Assembly (NCBI RefSeq): GCF_050947875.1
Contig: NC_134576.1
Coordinates: 52,762,255 to 52,826,254, forward strand
Direction: 5' to 3'
DNA: 64,000 nt
Source: Dermacentor variabilis
Lineage: Eukaryota; Arthropoda; Arachnida; Ixodida; Ixodidae
The translations under genes and the position numbers were made by a program. The stretch's first letter is position 1; each line of letters begins with the position of its first letter. Below the pieces are notes generated by a model. The model did not search any database, was not told the origin of the DNA, and worked only from the letters and a program-made list of their open reading frames with translations. Below, piece by piece: positions 32,096-44,092 of the stretch.

Positions 32096-32399
32096 CAACG
32101 AGAAATACTCTTTTGAGAACTGCAACTTTTTCCCATTAAGGGCAACAGATTACTTTGTTATGCATTTGTTTCGTTTCTGATCAATAAATATTGCTCGTGG
32201 AACTCCTCTCGTGTTGCGGCATAGAGCAGAAAGAACGATTGTTTCATCACAAAGACCAGGACATAAGAAGACTTATGGAATCATTATTTATTGATCACTA
32301 AGAAATATTCATAAGCAAGATTTCTGTGACCCTTAGTGGCAAAGAGTTGCTGCAGGACTTGTTGGTAATATCACTTACAGGACAAACCTTACAGTTTTC

Positions 32400-32640
32400 A
32401 TGTTTTTGTTAGTATTTGACGCACATGTTTATTCTACAGGAGCTATTTCGGTCCTTTTTAGTTGTGCCGGGCTGTTTGAGCTGCGCATCCATGGCTTTTT
32501 CTTTGGGGAGTTGGCCAGTGTGTTTAAAATCTTTGCCTTCACTAATAAACTTCTAGTTGAGTTAGCGTTTATGTGTGTTTCTACCTTAATTCATCCTTCT
32601 CGTCTCTGTTTTGGTGGTTGTCAAATATAAATGTACACCG
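32400..32640 (+). repeat. Unclassified dispersed repeat, plus-strand copy
   Basis: Diverged, inverted counterpart of 31637-32095; see that entry for shared landmarks. No coding motif recognised. Confidence 0.45.
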
Positions 32641-33798
32641 AATTGGCGAATTGTCCATAGAATTGATACATGAAGTTATTTACGCTGTTTATTTCAGGGA
32701 GAACAACACTATAGGGTCTTCTCTTTGTTTTTAACACTGAGTACATTTTTCTAGTTCAACTTCAAGAAGTCCCCTGAGGAAGCCAATAAGAGTGATGGTA
32801 ACTTCCTTTTTGTGTAAGTTTTATAAATTTCATCTATTTAAGGTATGACATGGCACATGCCTGTTTGTAGGTTGCAAGCATTCGTAGTAAGATCTACTTT
32901 TCGGTTCTCCTGACGCTTCTTTGTACTGTGCTGCATTCTCCAGGCACTTGAACCTTTTTTATGCTCTAAGTGCATGCGTTCTTTTTCTATATGTTGGAGC
33001 GAAAATTGTGAGCTCAAATACGCATATATATCACTTTCCTTGTGATTTTCTTCAACACGGGTGCTGTAGCTCCCTCCGTTATTCAGTTACTGCTTTGTCG
33101 CAATTTTTATGCAACCTTTATGTATTTTATGCAGCAACATTCTGGTGCTATTTTAATAACATTTTACCTGGGAAATTGAGGTAATTGGTGTTTCGTATAT
33201 GGATTTATTTGCGTTCTTCACTGTCCCACCAATCTGGCTGTCGAGTGATTGGAACCTTGTCTCATCATTTATGACTTTTTCTGGGGTACTCAATTGATAC
33301 TGAAAGTGCAGGTGACCATTTATTTGGCTGTTTGGAATTGTGATAGCCATGTGTTACTACCAATTTTATTTACTAAATAGTTATTTTTTCTCTTATCGTT
33401 CCAGGTATTAGCCTTGCCTTATCTCTTTATTGACTGAGGTACCACTTAGTTGCTGGGTATAGAGAAAAAGGCCCAAAAAAGTGCTCTAATTAGCTTTGTG
33501 CAACTCCAGAAAAATTACCTGAAAATGAGCTCACTAAATTGAGGAAATGCCACCAACAAACTCTTCTGTACCCCAAATTAACATAATCAAATAGTGTACT
33601 GTTTGTTCTTGACTTGTGCCAGGGAGATAAGCTGCATTCATCACACAAAAGTTTTACAAGTTTACTTCTGAAGAAAGCAAACCTGGCTCGTGAGAAACAT
33701 ATGATTCAGGTGTTCACCATGCCCGACAACATTCTAAATTATGTCTCGTCAATTAATACATGTTGAGTGATGCTATTTTATGAAATAATTGGGCAACA

Positions 33799-33858
<60 letters not shown>

Positions 33859-34444
33859 AGACAAAGCTCAGGCAAGTCTACTTTGGTACTTTATTAAATT
33901 TTAATCGCGGTGAAAGACGTGTGCTAAAGCTTGTATATATTTACGTGAAGTCATTTGTTTCAAGTCTGTTATTTTGCCTTTTCACAGTCAGCCGCAGCTC
34001 TTCCTGTGATGTGTTTGTGTGCGAAACATTTGAATGTAACATATTGAGATGTCTTTTGTGTATTCACACGCAAGCAGCTTCAAGTGTTCGTGTTTCAAAG
34101 TTGGTTGTTACAAGGGTATGCTTAAGCCCTGCCTTTTGAGTCGCTTTGCCTTCTAGTCATAAACTTAAGTAGAAAGTGAAGACCACAATGACCGTTTTGA
34201 CTGAATTCATATGTACAGGTTTTTTCACATGTATCTACACTGCTAGGGTGCTGTAGGTACTAGCCTATGTCTCCAGGTTCGATGTAGTGTGCCTTATGTA
34301 CTGTAATAACGTTTCACGTGTACGCATCTTCAGTGTAAATAAAGGTACTTCAAGTCGATCAGTGTCTCCTTTGATTTTGTTTGTGTTTGGGAAATTTATG
34401 AGCAGGCACCGGGGCATGCAAGTGTGAACAGCAAAGCAATTTCA
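32641..34444. other. AT-rich stretch without recognisable genes
   Basis: Only short ORFs; contains the (AT)n microsatellite at 33802-33855. An ORF across that microsatellite is an artefact of the repeat. Confidence 0.45.
33802..33855. repeat. (AT)n microsatellite, 54 bp
   Basis: Uninterrupted AT dinucleotides, 27 units. Confidence 0.95.
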
Positions 34445-34865
34445 ATATATGAATAAAAACCCACTAGCCCAACGAAACGTCAATCATATTTCAATGGCAA
34501 CTTGTGAAATGTCAATGCCATTTCAACTGTGCCACAATGTGCTTTTCAGTGCTGTGGCAATAATGGCTCAACAACAGGTCAACAGAACTAGCACAACGTC
34601 AGTTCAACGCAGAATCAATGGTAACTCAACAAGCATTCAACAAAACGAACACAACGGGCCGTATAAGCAGTGGACTTTCAATGGTAACTTAACAATTATT
34701 CAGCATTGAGGAACCCAATGGTGTTTCAATTAAATTTCAGTGGCCAATATTCAAGAGTCCTCAACACTCAACCCAACGATTCTCCTACAAACTCAATAAT
34801 TCCTCAATAAAACACTCAACATTTACCAACGATATTTAAATGCCTTCTCAATATTTTTTGTATGA
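34445..34865. repeat. CAAC/TTCAA-rich degenerate repeat region
   Basis: About 400 bp in which ttcaac, ctcaac and caatgg words recur at irregular short spacing. It shares words with 30713-30830. No ORF or TIR was recognised. Confidence 0.5.
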
Positions 34866-35084
34866 GTACAGCGATTCCTCACTTCACGTACATGCTACGC
34901 AACGTTTTAATCTTCTGAAAATTCACTTGTCAGTAGTCCATCAGCAGCATTAGTGTTTTTTCTCCTTACGTTTTTCAATTTGCTATGTGGTATAGCATCT
35001 GATGCATGTTCTATAAACTGTGCTTTAAGTTCAGGTTGTGGCCACATTTTTCAGCTGTTCTATGTCCTTTCATTTCCGTTGCTT

Positions 35085-35094
35085 AGGTACACTG
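35085..35094. repeat. Target-site duplication (left) of short RTE copy
   Basis: aggtacactg, repeated exactly at 35411-35420. Confidence 0.8.
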
Positions 35095-35410
35095 TTTTTC
35101 TTGATTTCAAGTAAGATGTCAAAACGCGAGTTAATGACATCTTACTTGAAATCAAGAAAAAGAAATGGGCATGGGCAGGACATCTAATGAGGAGGGAAGA
35201 TAACCGATGGTCATTAAGGGTTACGGACTGGATCCCAAGGGAAGGGAAGCGTAGCAGGGGGCGGCAGAAAGTTAGGTGGGCGGATGAGATTAAGAAGTTT
35301 GCAGGGACGGCATGGCCACAATTAGTACATGACCGGGGTTGTTGGAGAAGTATGGGAGAGGCCTTTGCCCTGCAGTGGGCGTAACCAGGCTGATGATGAT
35401 GATGATGATG
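35095..35410 (+). mobile_element. 5'-truncated RTE LINE copy with snapback 5' end
   Basis: The 3' end of the RTE family: GHLMRREDNRWSLRVT to GEAFALQWA, stop, then gatgat repeats. It differs from the copy at 57510-57793 at only about four positions over some 270 bp. Its first 27 bp (35095-35121) are a perfect reverse complement of 35135-35161, and a 10-bp TSD brackets the whole. So the inverted piece was made during insertion. Confidence 0.85.
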
Positions 35411-35420
35411 AGGTACACTG
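35411..35420. repeat. Target-site duplication (right) of short RTE copy
   Basis: Exact copy of 35085-35094, directly after the ATG-repeat tail. Confidence 0.8.
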
Positions 35421-37639
35421 ATTTTACTTAGTGCGCAGACGCCCAGTGTACATAAAATTTTTGACATTCTGGTGCAGGATGTGGGCTTTGGAAGGACCAG
35501 TTGGTGAAAAAAATGTATGTACTTCACACCAAGGCTTGTGACAGACCTGAAAGCATCGATAGATACGGCGCCTGCCCTGTTGGAATGTCGCCAGCCCGCT
35601 TCCCTGAAAAAAACCTAGGTGCTCAAGAAGTACTTGACTAACCTACCCGGTAATTAGTTTGTGCTTATTTTCATCAACTTTGTAATAATATTGATGTTAC
35701 GTCTCTCTGCATTGACAATATGACGAAATGAAACTTCTGTTATTTCGAGCCACAAACATGAAACAGCTATACCATAGGAAAATGAACTGTATATTTTATT
35801 GCTGTTCAACTGTCATATAAACTTGTTTCGGAGACCATATATTCATAATTATGATGTGCGAAGTCATCAGTGGCCCATGATGCGTTGTGATTGCGATGTG
35901 AGCTTTTTACGGCTCACAATTTGTGATGCAGCAGTTGCGTAGCATTTGTAGCCAACACTTTAGTATGCTGAAGCTACTTTTGCAAGAGCTAGTGTATATT
36001 AAGAAATATTCCATAATTTTATGGTTAATCGCAGCTTGCCTGGAGTAACGGTAGTGATGCACTCTATACTGTATTTTTCAGGATCGTCATTGTGACAGTC
36101 TTCATCATCATTTGGCCTAATTTGGGACCCTGTAACACACGCTGCTACTCTGTGTTTTGTTCCTTGGTCCATTGGTGAAGTTCTGCAAGCCCCATGGAAG
36201 TCAGCTGTCATCCCTGTCCAATGGAAGAAATTCATTGTTGCGACCCTCATAATTCATTTTACGCTGAAGCTAGAACCAGAGCAGAAACAGCATATATTCT
36301 GCAAGGGTTTACCATTACACGCTGTCGGGTGCCTACACCCGATGGCGTGTGCCTACACCCGAGGCTACTACGCTACTGTCTAGAATACAGGAGGAGGTTT
36401 ATTCTAGAATATATTTGTAAGCAATACTACTGATTATCTTTGCAAGATCATAGTTCACGCTGTATTTGCATACTATCAATGTACAAAAAGACGAGCATAA
36501 TGTTAGGCTGTTTTAGAAAAAATAATGACACTTGGATGGACCAGAATTTATTAAGGAGTACGTACTATTTTAGTAAATATGGCTGAAGAAAAAAAACCTG
36601 GATAAAAATACAATCACTTCAGCTACAACGTGTATTTGAAGGCAAATGCGTGCAGTAAAACTGCTTTTATTGGGGATGTTTGAGCTGATAGGATGTCAGA
36701 TGCGGTAGGATAGACATCTTAGCCAGAATAGTGCGACAACTATAGTAGTGCAGCAGGACACATTAACTGAGCTCTTCAGTTGCACACCAATGCAAACGTA
36801 TCCCACAGAGCACACTTGGAAAGGCAGTTACTCTGCATGCGAGCGTTGGAAGCCTGGTACCTGCATAAGACAAGGGGTTCGTGATAAATATACAATGATG
36901 TTAAGGCTCATGAAAGTAAGTTTAGGTACTGTATTCGTTTTCTTTAGCTGAATTTTCGTGCTAATTAAATTCGTTTAGGACTTTTATGTTCTATAGTGCG
37001 ATATTTTTTACTATAATAAGCTCATACTCTTCATATTTGCAAAGAAAAATTTTTAGCAGGTCTGGCGCTTGCGCAGCAAGACCCACATACTGTGGTCTAT
37101 CACTTACACAATGAACCCTCTAGAGAGCTGGAATGTGCGCAACAAAGATAAGCGAGGTATATCTGCTACTACTTGCTAGCAACGTTTGTACTAGGAGCTG
37201 TCACTGCACTGCTACAGCTTTTTTTATCATAACAAAAGATAATGTGATGTGCAAAAAGTATACTCTGTTGTATTGTTATTGTTTGTTACGCATATAAAAC
37301 ATTCCATTCACCTATGAATACATGTAGGTATAATTCTGAATGCCGTTTCATAACTAGCCACTTCTTCGTTGGGCTCGGAGGTTCATAGGCATGATAAGCT
37401 AATTAAACTTAATATTTTGAGGCAAGGCCTAGGTAATTATTGGTTACAACTTTAAATTCTACCAACTGCACACGGTCCACGCAAAATTACAGTAAATTGT
37501 TTTGTTTTGCCTAGCGCAACTAGCTGCATGGAATTAAAGAAAATTGAAAAAAAAAACTGAACGCACCTGCTCGCTTATGGAGATGATCGCCTTGCAGTGG
37601 TGTGCTTCGCCATCCTTGGATTAGAGTAGTCAGTGATGA
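35421..37639. other. No recognisable feature
   Basis: Short ORFs only. A small tandem of gtgcctacacccga lies near 36329-36362. No domain or repeat family was recognised. Confidence 0.4.
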
Positions 37640-38545
37640 TCTGCCCTATTGCAAACCGCGCGAACGCGGGCGACTGCCGGCCCTTGCACAAGCAAAACAC
37701 GCACTAATCGCAGGAATCTTCAGCGTTGTTTTATTTTCGTAGGTTTGAAGTCCGCCGCAGTTATGTATCGCGCCGTACTTGAACTGACGCGGTGAAGTGT
37801 GCAGACAGGACACAAGAGTAGAGAAGTGTACAACACGAACGCCGACTATCAACTGAAGGGAGCACTGAGGCTAAAAAAAAGAAGACACAAAACTCATCTG
37901 CGCAAGCTGAGAAATGGCATCACCATGTGTCAGTCGGGTACATGTGCCGGTCTACGTGAGAGATAACTGTTCAGGCACTTAATCTCTTCCTCATGTAAGG
38001 TAATTGAAGCCACAGAAGGCTCACTCACGCACGCACTTCCATCGTTATAGATATGTCATGCCTCTACCATAAGACGCGTATCTTCATTCTTATGCCTGTA
38101 CAATATCGCGCATTCATCTAACTCTGGCGTGCAGTTACATTCTTGGCAATGTAGGGTTAACGGTTAACGGTTAACAACTTTCTATGCTCCATTAGCCTTT
38201 GATTGATAGACCGCCCCATTTGCCCTACGTAGAACTGGCCACAGCTAAGGGGAATATTATAAACCACACCCATACGAGTAAACCTGTTGTTCTTATTGTG
38301 CTTCACTGGACAAATATCTGTTCTTTTTTTGCCTTTTACCTGCTCTTTTTTCCTCTGCACGGCAGCGCCTATCTTACCTAGCTTGTTGGGAGCAGTGAAA
38401 GCAACATTAACATCATATCTACTTGAAACCTTTTTAAGCCTGTGCGACACTGAATTAATGTACGGAATAGCCACTACTCTTTTTTTTTTCCTATTCCTGC
38501 TTTCTGCAATCACGTCCATCCCCCTCGAAACCGATTTTTTAGGTG
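37640..38545 (-). mobile_element. Penelope-like element B, 3' part
   Basis: Contains the C-terminal part of a PLE protein with a GIY-YIG domain, then a 3' region containing CAGTTGATAGTCGGCGTTCG and CTTGTGTCCTGTCTGC, which I associate with PLE tails. Sequence differs from PLE-A, so it is a separate family. It is truncated 5' at a junction with Gypsy sequence. Confidence 0.7.
37900..38519 (-). pseudogene. PLE-B RT C-terminus and GIY-YIG endonuclease
   Basis: VVAIPYINSVSHRLKKV and VNVAFTAPNKLG are the region after the RT core. GVVYNIPLSCGQFYVGQMGR followed by INQRLMEHR is the GIY-YIG domain with its conserved Arg and His-like positions. The frame stops at 38157-38162, in a short gttaacg repeat, but weaker PLE-like sequence continues below (HCQECNCTPELDECAILYRH, EEEIKCLNSYL). 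Confidence 0.75.
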
Positions 38546-38559
38546 CTCAGCCACTACTG

Positions 38560-39060
38560 AAGGTCCAGTAGCGCTTGTTTTCCTTTCTTGACCCCAAAGA
38601 AATCGGTAGGTTCTTAAATTTCGCTGATGTTAGCTGGTAGCTAGCGTCACAGTTCCAAAGTGCTTTATCTCTCCGCCATCAAAACTCGACAGAACCTTGG
38701 AAGATGGTGTAAGGCACTTTCCTTCGCTCACTTTCAGAAAAAGGGTAGGAGGAAGCAAGTTGGCTTGTGCCTACGTGTCAAGTTTGATGTGCATGGCGCG
38801 ATTAAACATCGTGGCAGTGATTATGCAGTCTTGGTCCTTCGATGCATCGCTTATGCTCAGAGCCAAAATATGGAATTCGTCGTCGGATTCCGCTTCAGTC
38901 TGCACTGGATAGTGAACTTCATTGATTTTTTTTGTTGTGCAGCCCACCGCAAAGTCGTTTCTTTTCCGACATATGCCGCACATTTTACCGCACGCTGGGC
39001 ATTTTCGCTGGTTTTCGGTGGCATCAGCGAATAAAGTTCTTTGAGGTGTCTTCCTCAAAG
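38560..39060 (-). pseudogene. Gypsy gag C-terminus and protease start, broken
   Basis: CPACGKMCGICRKRNDFAVGC is a Cys-rich knuckle-like block. It is followed by an acidic linker (AESDDEFHILALSI), MFNRAMHIKLDT, then a stop where a protease active site D-T-G would continue, and QANLLP in the next bases. The fragment is likely from the same kind of Gypsy element as the gag at 45920-46423. It lies between PLE-B and a LINE, so both ends are truncated. Confidence 0.6.
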
Positions 39061-39926
39061 GTGTCTTCCTCAAAAACTTAACAATAAACATGCTAGTCAA
39101 GCGTACGATGAATTTCTGTCCATATTCAGTCGCCTATACAATTTGTCTTTCCCGCTTAAAACAGGAAAGGTAAAAAAACGCATTAGAAAGCCGTCGGTGC
39201 AACCACAGCATGTTAGAATGATTAACAAAAAAAATAGGATGTTCAATAAATTTCTGCGTACGCGTCAGCAAAGTGATCTCGTTGCATTTAGGAAGTTAAG
39301 GAATACACTAAATAAAGCACTGCGAAAAGCTAAGGCACTCTATTACGAGAGCCTTTTTGCAGCCGTGCAGAGAAAAAATCCAGAAAAGACTTGGACAATT
39401 ATCAATGATGCAATCAGACAGGGGAATGTGCGTTGCTATCGAAAAATACTGCTCTTCATATAGGGAAATTAAATCAGGTGTGCCCCAGGGTAGCGTTTTA
39501 GGCCCTATTTTGTTTAATATCTATGTTAACGATATTGCTGAAATAGTAAGTGACTCATCCATTGTACTATACGCTGACGATACGAGCCTGTTTGTCTCTG
39601 ACAATAATCTTGATGATCTGCTACAAAGATCTCGCAGTATCCTTTCTAAATTGTCGAGTTGGTCTCGTGATAACGCTCTAACAATTAATAGCTCTAAATC
39701 AAATGCCATATTGTTCAAGGCAAGAGGCAGGCAGTCTTATTTAAATGAAGAATTATTGTTGGATGGCGCGCCCATTGAGATTGTAACCAAATACAAAGTA
39801 TTGGGTGTGACGCTGTCAGAAGATATGAACTGGACATTGAACAAATTATGAAATCTTTGTCATCTGCCGCAGGTGCATTGTCCCGTTGCCGTCATTTTTT
39901 CCCAGAGAAAGTAAAGTTGTACATAT
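39061..39926 (+). pseudogene. LINE RT, left half (split by Gypsy B)
   Basis: Reads the linker before the RT (MINKKNRMFNKFLRTRQQ, RKLRNTLNKALRKAKALYYE, KNPEKTWTIINDAI). It then jumps, with loss of the early RT motifs, to SGVPQGSVLGPILFNIYVND, VLYADDTSLFV (YADD) and TKYKVLGVTLSEDMNWT. The frame ends at KVKLYI where the Gypsy LTR begins. An internal deletion between the linker and motif B, plus a frameshift near 39450, shows it was already defective. Confidence 0.8.
39923..39926. repeat. 4-bp target-site duplication (left) of Gypsy B
   Basis: atat, repeated at 45233-45236. Removing the element and one copy restores the LINE reading frame across the junction, which confirms the boundary. Confidence 0.8.
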
Positions 39927-40074
39927 TGTTACGAAGAGTTGCGAAGAAATGGTTTTATTTACAGGCGATGGATGATGATCGTAGCGTGATAGTAGCGCAG
40001 CTTGGCCTCTCCAACGCTTCGTCCTCTTCGTCTTCCCTTCTTTTCTCTTGTCCGTGCCTTTCGTATCTGTTACA
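39927..40074 (-). repeat. 3' LTR of Gypsy B
   Basis: Plus strand TGTTACGAAG...CTGTTACA; on the element strand TGTAACAG...CTTCGTAACA. Pairs with 45085-45232. Confidence 0.9.
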
Positions 40075-40108
40075 TTTCCCCGCAAGCAGACGAAGCCCGT
40101 GGGGCGAG

Positions 40109-41512
40109 TCAGGATGCACAAGCAGCGTAGAAAGGCTTCAGGCGAGCAATGTGAGTCAGCTGAGTTCTGCTTGATCGCCGACCGTTGCACAGTAGGCGAG
40201 CTATGACGTAAGTGAGTTCGCTCAGGCGGTCCACAACTACAAATGGGCCTGAATATTGTGACAATAACTTTTGGCACAATCCACGCTTGCGTTGCGGTGT
40301 CCAAAGAAGGACCAAGTCACCTTTTTCCAACGATACTTGTGCGTGACGGTTGTCGTATCGCTCTTTCGAACGACTTTGCGAGGCCAGAGTACGAAGACGA
40401 GCTATTCGACGCGCTTCTTTGGCGAAACACAAAGTCTTCGATACAGAATCGTCACTGTGCAGAACGAACGGTAAGAAACTGTCCAGAGGGCTTCGCGGCA
40501 ACCTGGCATAGAGGAGATAAAATGGGCTATAGTTCGTAGTTTCGTGTTTCGCCGTGTTGTATGCGTAAGTGATGAAGGGCAGCACGTCGTCCGACTTCTT
40601 ATGATTGGAGGAGACGTACATGGCAAGCATGTTGGTCAGCGTTCTGTCCGTCCTTTCAACGAGGCCATTGGTCTGTGGATGATACGGCGTGGAATGACGG
40701 AACTGGGAAGTGCACAAACAAAGTAGCTCTTCAATGGCATCAGCAGTGAACTGGCGACCACGGTCGCTGATGATGACACGTGGTGGGCCATTACGAAGGA
40801 CCACGGAACGCAACAGGAAGACCGCCACGCAAGCAGCGGCGGAAGACGGTATGGCTGCAGTTTCGGCATACCATGTAAGATGGTCTACGCAGACAATTAT
40901 CCAACGGTTCTTGTTGCTAGATAACGGGAATGGACCCAAAAGGTCAATGCCTACTTGCTCGAATGGCGTGTTGGGTGGTGTCAATGGCCGAAGGGGACCC
41001 GGGGCTGCGGTGGTCGGTCGCTTGTGACGTTGGCACGTTTCACAACTAGCGACATACCGCTTGGTTGTTTCGTACATCTTGGGCCAGTAAAAGCGCTCCT
41101 GCGTGCGGTGTAGCGTTCGTACGAAACCGAAATGGCCGGATGTCACATCGTCATGCATGGCGCGTAGAACGCCGGAGCGAAGGCTCTCCGGGACAACAAG
41201 CAGCAAACGCGCTCCATGCCCGGAATAATTAGTTTTGTAGAGTAATTTATCACGGACGGTAAAGCGACCGCTGCCTTGAGAAGTACGGGCGGCGACAAAA
41301 AGCGGATCGAGGGTAACATCACTCCGTTGTTCTCGCTGAAAGGCTGCCGCGTCAGGGAACGTAGAAGTAACAGCAGCGAGACAGTCGTCAAAATTCTCAG
41401 CATCGCAGTCGGTAGCCGCAAGAGGAATCCGAGAGAGGCAGTCTGCGTCAGCGTGACGACGGCCACTTTGTACGACACCACAAAGTCGTATTCCTGGAGG
41501 CGCAGTGCCCAA
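40109..41512 (-). pseudogene. Gypsy B integrase
   Basis: Zinc-binding HHCC part (TSGHFGFVRTLHRT, CETCQRHKRP), then the DDE core: VGIDLLGPFP (first Asp), VIISDRGRQFTADAI (second Asp) and HPQTNGLVERTDRT (Glu). A C-terminal DNA-binding part follows (GDLVLLWTPQRKRGLCQKL, YSGPFVVV). The domain itself appears open and complete over 467 codons. It is one base out of frame with the RNase H part, the shift lying near 41470. It ends 35 bp before the 3' LTR. Confidence 0.9.
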
Positions 41513-43032
41513 CGTGCGAGGCGACCAGAGGGATCACGCAAACCGACCAGCCAGCATAAAGAATGATGGTCGGTGATAATCTTGAATGGTCTACCGTAAA
41601 GATAACACCGAAACTTCTGTATGGCGAAAACAGCTGCCAGGCATTCCTGTTCCGTAACCGTATAATTCCGTTCAGATTTGCTCAGGCAACGGCTGGCATA
41701 TGCGACTACATGTTCTGCGCCACTGTGACGTTGTACAAGCACCGCTCCTATCCCAATTCCACTAGCATCAGTGTGAACTTCAGTTGGGCAAGACGGATCG
41801 AAGTGACGCAAGAGCGGTGCTCACGTTAGTATAAACTTCAGTTGAGAAAATGATGCGTCACACTCTGGTGTCCAATTGAAGGATGCATTTTGTCGCAAAA
41901 TACTTGTCAACGGGTAAACGATGTCGGCAAACCTGGGAACAAAACGACGAAAATATGAACATAGGCCAATGAATGAGCGAAGTTCTCGTGCTGATTGTGG
42001 TGGCTTGAAGGAGCTCACCGCTTCAATCTTACGAGGATCGGGTCTGACGCCATCCTTGTCAACTAAGTGTCCCAGGACCAGTGTTTGACGTTCGCCAAAG
42101 CGACATTTCTTTGAGTTTAGAACGAGTCCAGCTTTCTCGATGCAGTCGAGAACAAGGCTGAGGCGTTCATTATGTTCTTCAAACGTGCGGCCAAAGATTA
42201 CAACATCATCGAGGTAACACATGGATATTTCCCACTTCAGACAACGTAGTTGTGTGTCCATGAATCTTTAGAAGGTGGCAGCAGCATTGCAAAGGCCAAA
42301 AGGCATAACATTAAATTCGAATAGGCCATCTGGAGTCACCAAAGCGGTCTTTTCCTTGTCGGCAGGGTCCATAGGTATTTGCCAATACCCCAATCGCAAA
42401 TCAAGTGTTGAGAAGTAAGAAGCAGCGTGTAAGCAATCAATGACGTCATCTATTCGCGGTAGTGGATAGACATCCTTCTTCGTCACTGCGTTTAGATGTC
42501 TGTAATCCACGCAGAATCTCCAGGAGCCATCTTTTTTTCTGACCAGGATTACTGGGGCTGCCCATGGACTAGACAACTCTTGAACGACACCTTTGTCCAT
42601 CATCTCCTTGACTAGTTGTGCAATAACCTTTCGCTCGGAGGATGACACTCGGTAGGGCTTCTGGCGGATGGGGTGTGCGGAGCCGGTATCTATTCTGTGA
42701 CGAGCGCGGGACGACGGCAAATGAAGGGGTGCATCTCCATGCGTGAAGTCGAATGCAGCCTCATGCCTGGCAAGGACATGTACTAGTGCTTGCCGTGCCG
42801 ACGTACCGAGAGCCTTGATGATCATGCCAAGCATTAGCTCTTCAAAATGGCTATTAGCGCAAGGAGAGCATGCTGTAGACACGTCCGTAGTTAGGGCCGC
42901 CATTGAGTTACATGCGGCTTCATCGAAGAGAGCGATTTTCATACCGCGAGGAAGGACAACCGGCGTGGCGGAACAGTTCAGCGCCCACAATGTGGCGACT
43001 CCTTTCGTCATGCACACGACAGAGCAGGGCAC
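41400..43032 (-). pseudogene. Gypsy B reverse transcriptase and RNase H
   Basis: RT blocks: GVVQELSSPWAAPVILVRKK, FCVDYRHLN, STLDLRLGYWQIPM (motif A), VMPFGLCNAAATF, then a TAA at 42268-42270, CYLDDVVIFG (YLDD box) and GHLVDKDGVRPDP. RNase [47 protein letters not shown] at 41821-41823 separates RT from RNase H, and a frameshift near 41470 follows RNase H. Catalytic residues are intact apart from these breaks. Confidence 0.9.
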
Positions 43033-43598
43033 AAGTATATCTTTTTAGCACAGTTTATGCGGAGAGGCCTAACTACAAGATCAACACAATCAGCGTCAAC
43101 AGTAGTTGCAGAAACACGAACGGGCGTCAGGCACCACGATGGTGCAATCACTTCATCAAGAACACTGAGTGTGTCTGTGTTCCTGTGTTCGCCACGCGAG
43201 CTTTGTTCGGAATCTGTTGATATAATTAACTTGTTCAATAATATTTCGCCACAACCACAGTCCACGGAAGCGCCGCAATGTTCAAGAAAATCAATACCAA
43301 GAATAACATCGTGAGAACAACGAGCAAGAACAAGGAATTCCGACACAAAAACTTTCCCAGCCAACAAAACACTCACAGCACAAACACCAAGGGAATGAAG
43401 CCACTCGCCGCCCACTCCACGAAAAGTAATACCGTCGTTCCAAGAAAACATAACTTTGTGGCCTAGCCGGGTTTTGAAAGTGAGGCTCATTACAGACACA
43501 GTCGCCCCAGTATCAACTAACGCCATGGTCGGTATTCCGTCAATCGAGACATTCACTTTGTTTTTGAGCATCACAACAGGCAGAGGAATTTCTGGCAA
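43008..43598 (-). pseudogene. Gypsy B aspartic protease
   Basis: Contains ALVDTGATVSVMS (active-site D-T-G) and HDVILGIDFLEHCGA (the I-L-G flap-side motif). The open frame has 196 codons. It overlaps the end of the RT frame and follows the knuckle part of gag. Processing of the polyprotein would be its role in an intact element. Confidence 0.88.
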
Positions 43599-43636
43599 AG
43601 ACCGTCCGGCGACCTCACCTCCATTGGCCGCGGATG

Positions 43637-44092
43637 CTAGTTTCCCGGCGGTGGTGACGAAGAACGGCGCCGAGGGGACGGAGAGCGACGGGGACGATTA
43701 TTTGGCGGCGTCAAACTCCGCTCAGAAGTTGGCGAATCGCTGCGTCTGGTCTCGTGTGGGAAGTGGTCTATTGGAAGCGAATCGGTCGTCCGCAAGTCAT
43801 ATGAAGTACGGGTTCTGCGTGGCGAGAACATTGGTAGTGTCCTTCGTGATTGACGGCCTTGGCGAAAATACCGTGCTATATGGCCTGTGGAACCGCAGTT
43901 GTAGCACACGGGAGGGTCGTGGTTCACAGCGTCTTCCTCGAAACGGATGCTAGGCTGCTGCGGGCGGCGAGAAAGTTCGTTGTCATGTGGATAACGTGTC
44001 TCTGCGCCTCGCTGAAATCCGTCATATCGTTCATAAGTCACGTCGTGGTAGTAGGGTCGGTGCCCTTCTTGTCGCGGCCTGACAGAAGTCAC
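43637..44092 (-). pseudogene. Gypsy B gag C-terminus with altered zinc knuckle
   Basis: CYNCGSTGHIARYF has the C-x2-C-x4-H spacing, but the fourth ligand, normally Cys, is Phe. It is flanked by Arg/Ser/Pro-rich nucleocapsid-like sequence ending in an SR-like tail. Frame differs from the upstream gag by one base at about 44090. Confidence 0.8.

Noticed and set aside
31637..32125. 162-codon minus-strand ORF as a possible membrane protein
   Set aside because: Hydrophobic start but no family match, C-terminal low complexity, and it overlaps a dispersed repeat present in inverted form nearby.
33789..34139. 116-codon ORF with alternating Tyr-Ile run
   Set aside because: The run is simply the (AT)n microsatellite translated.
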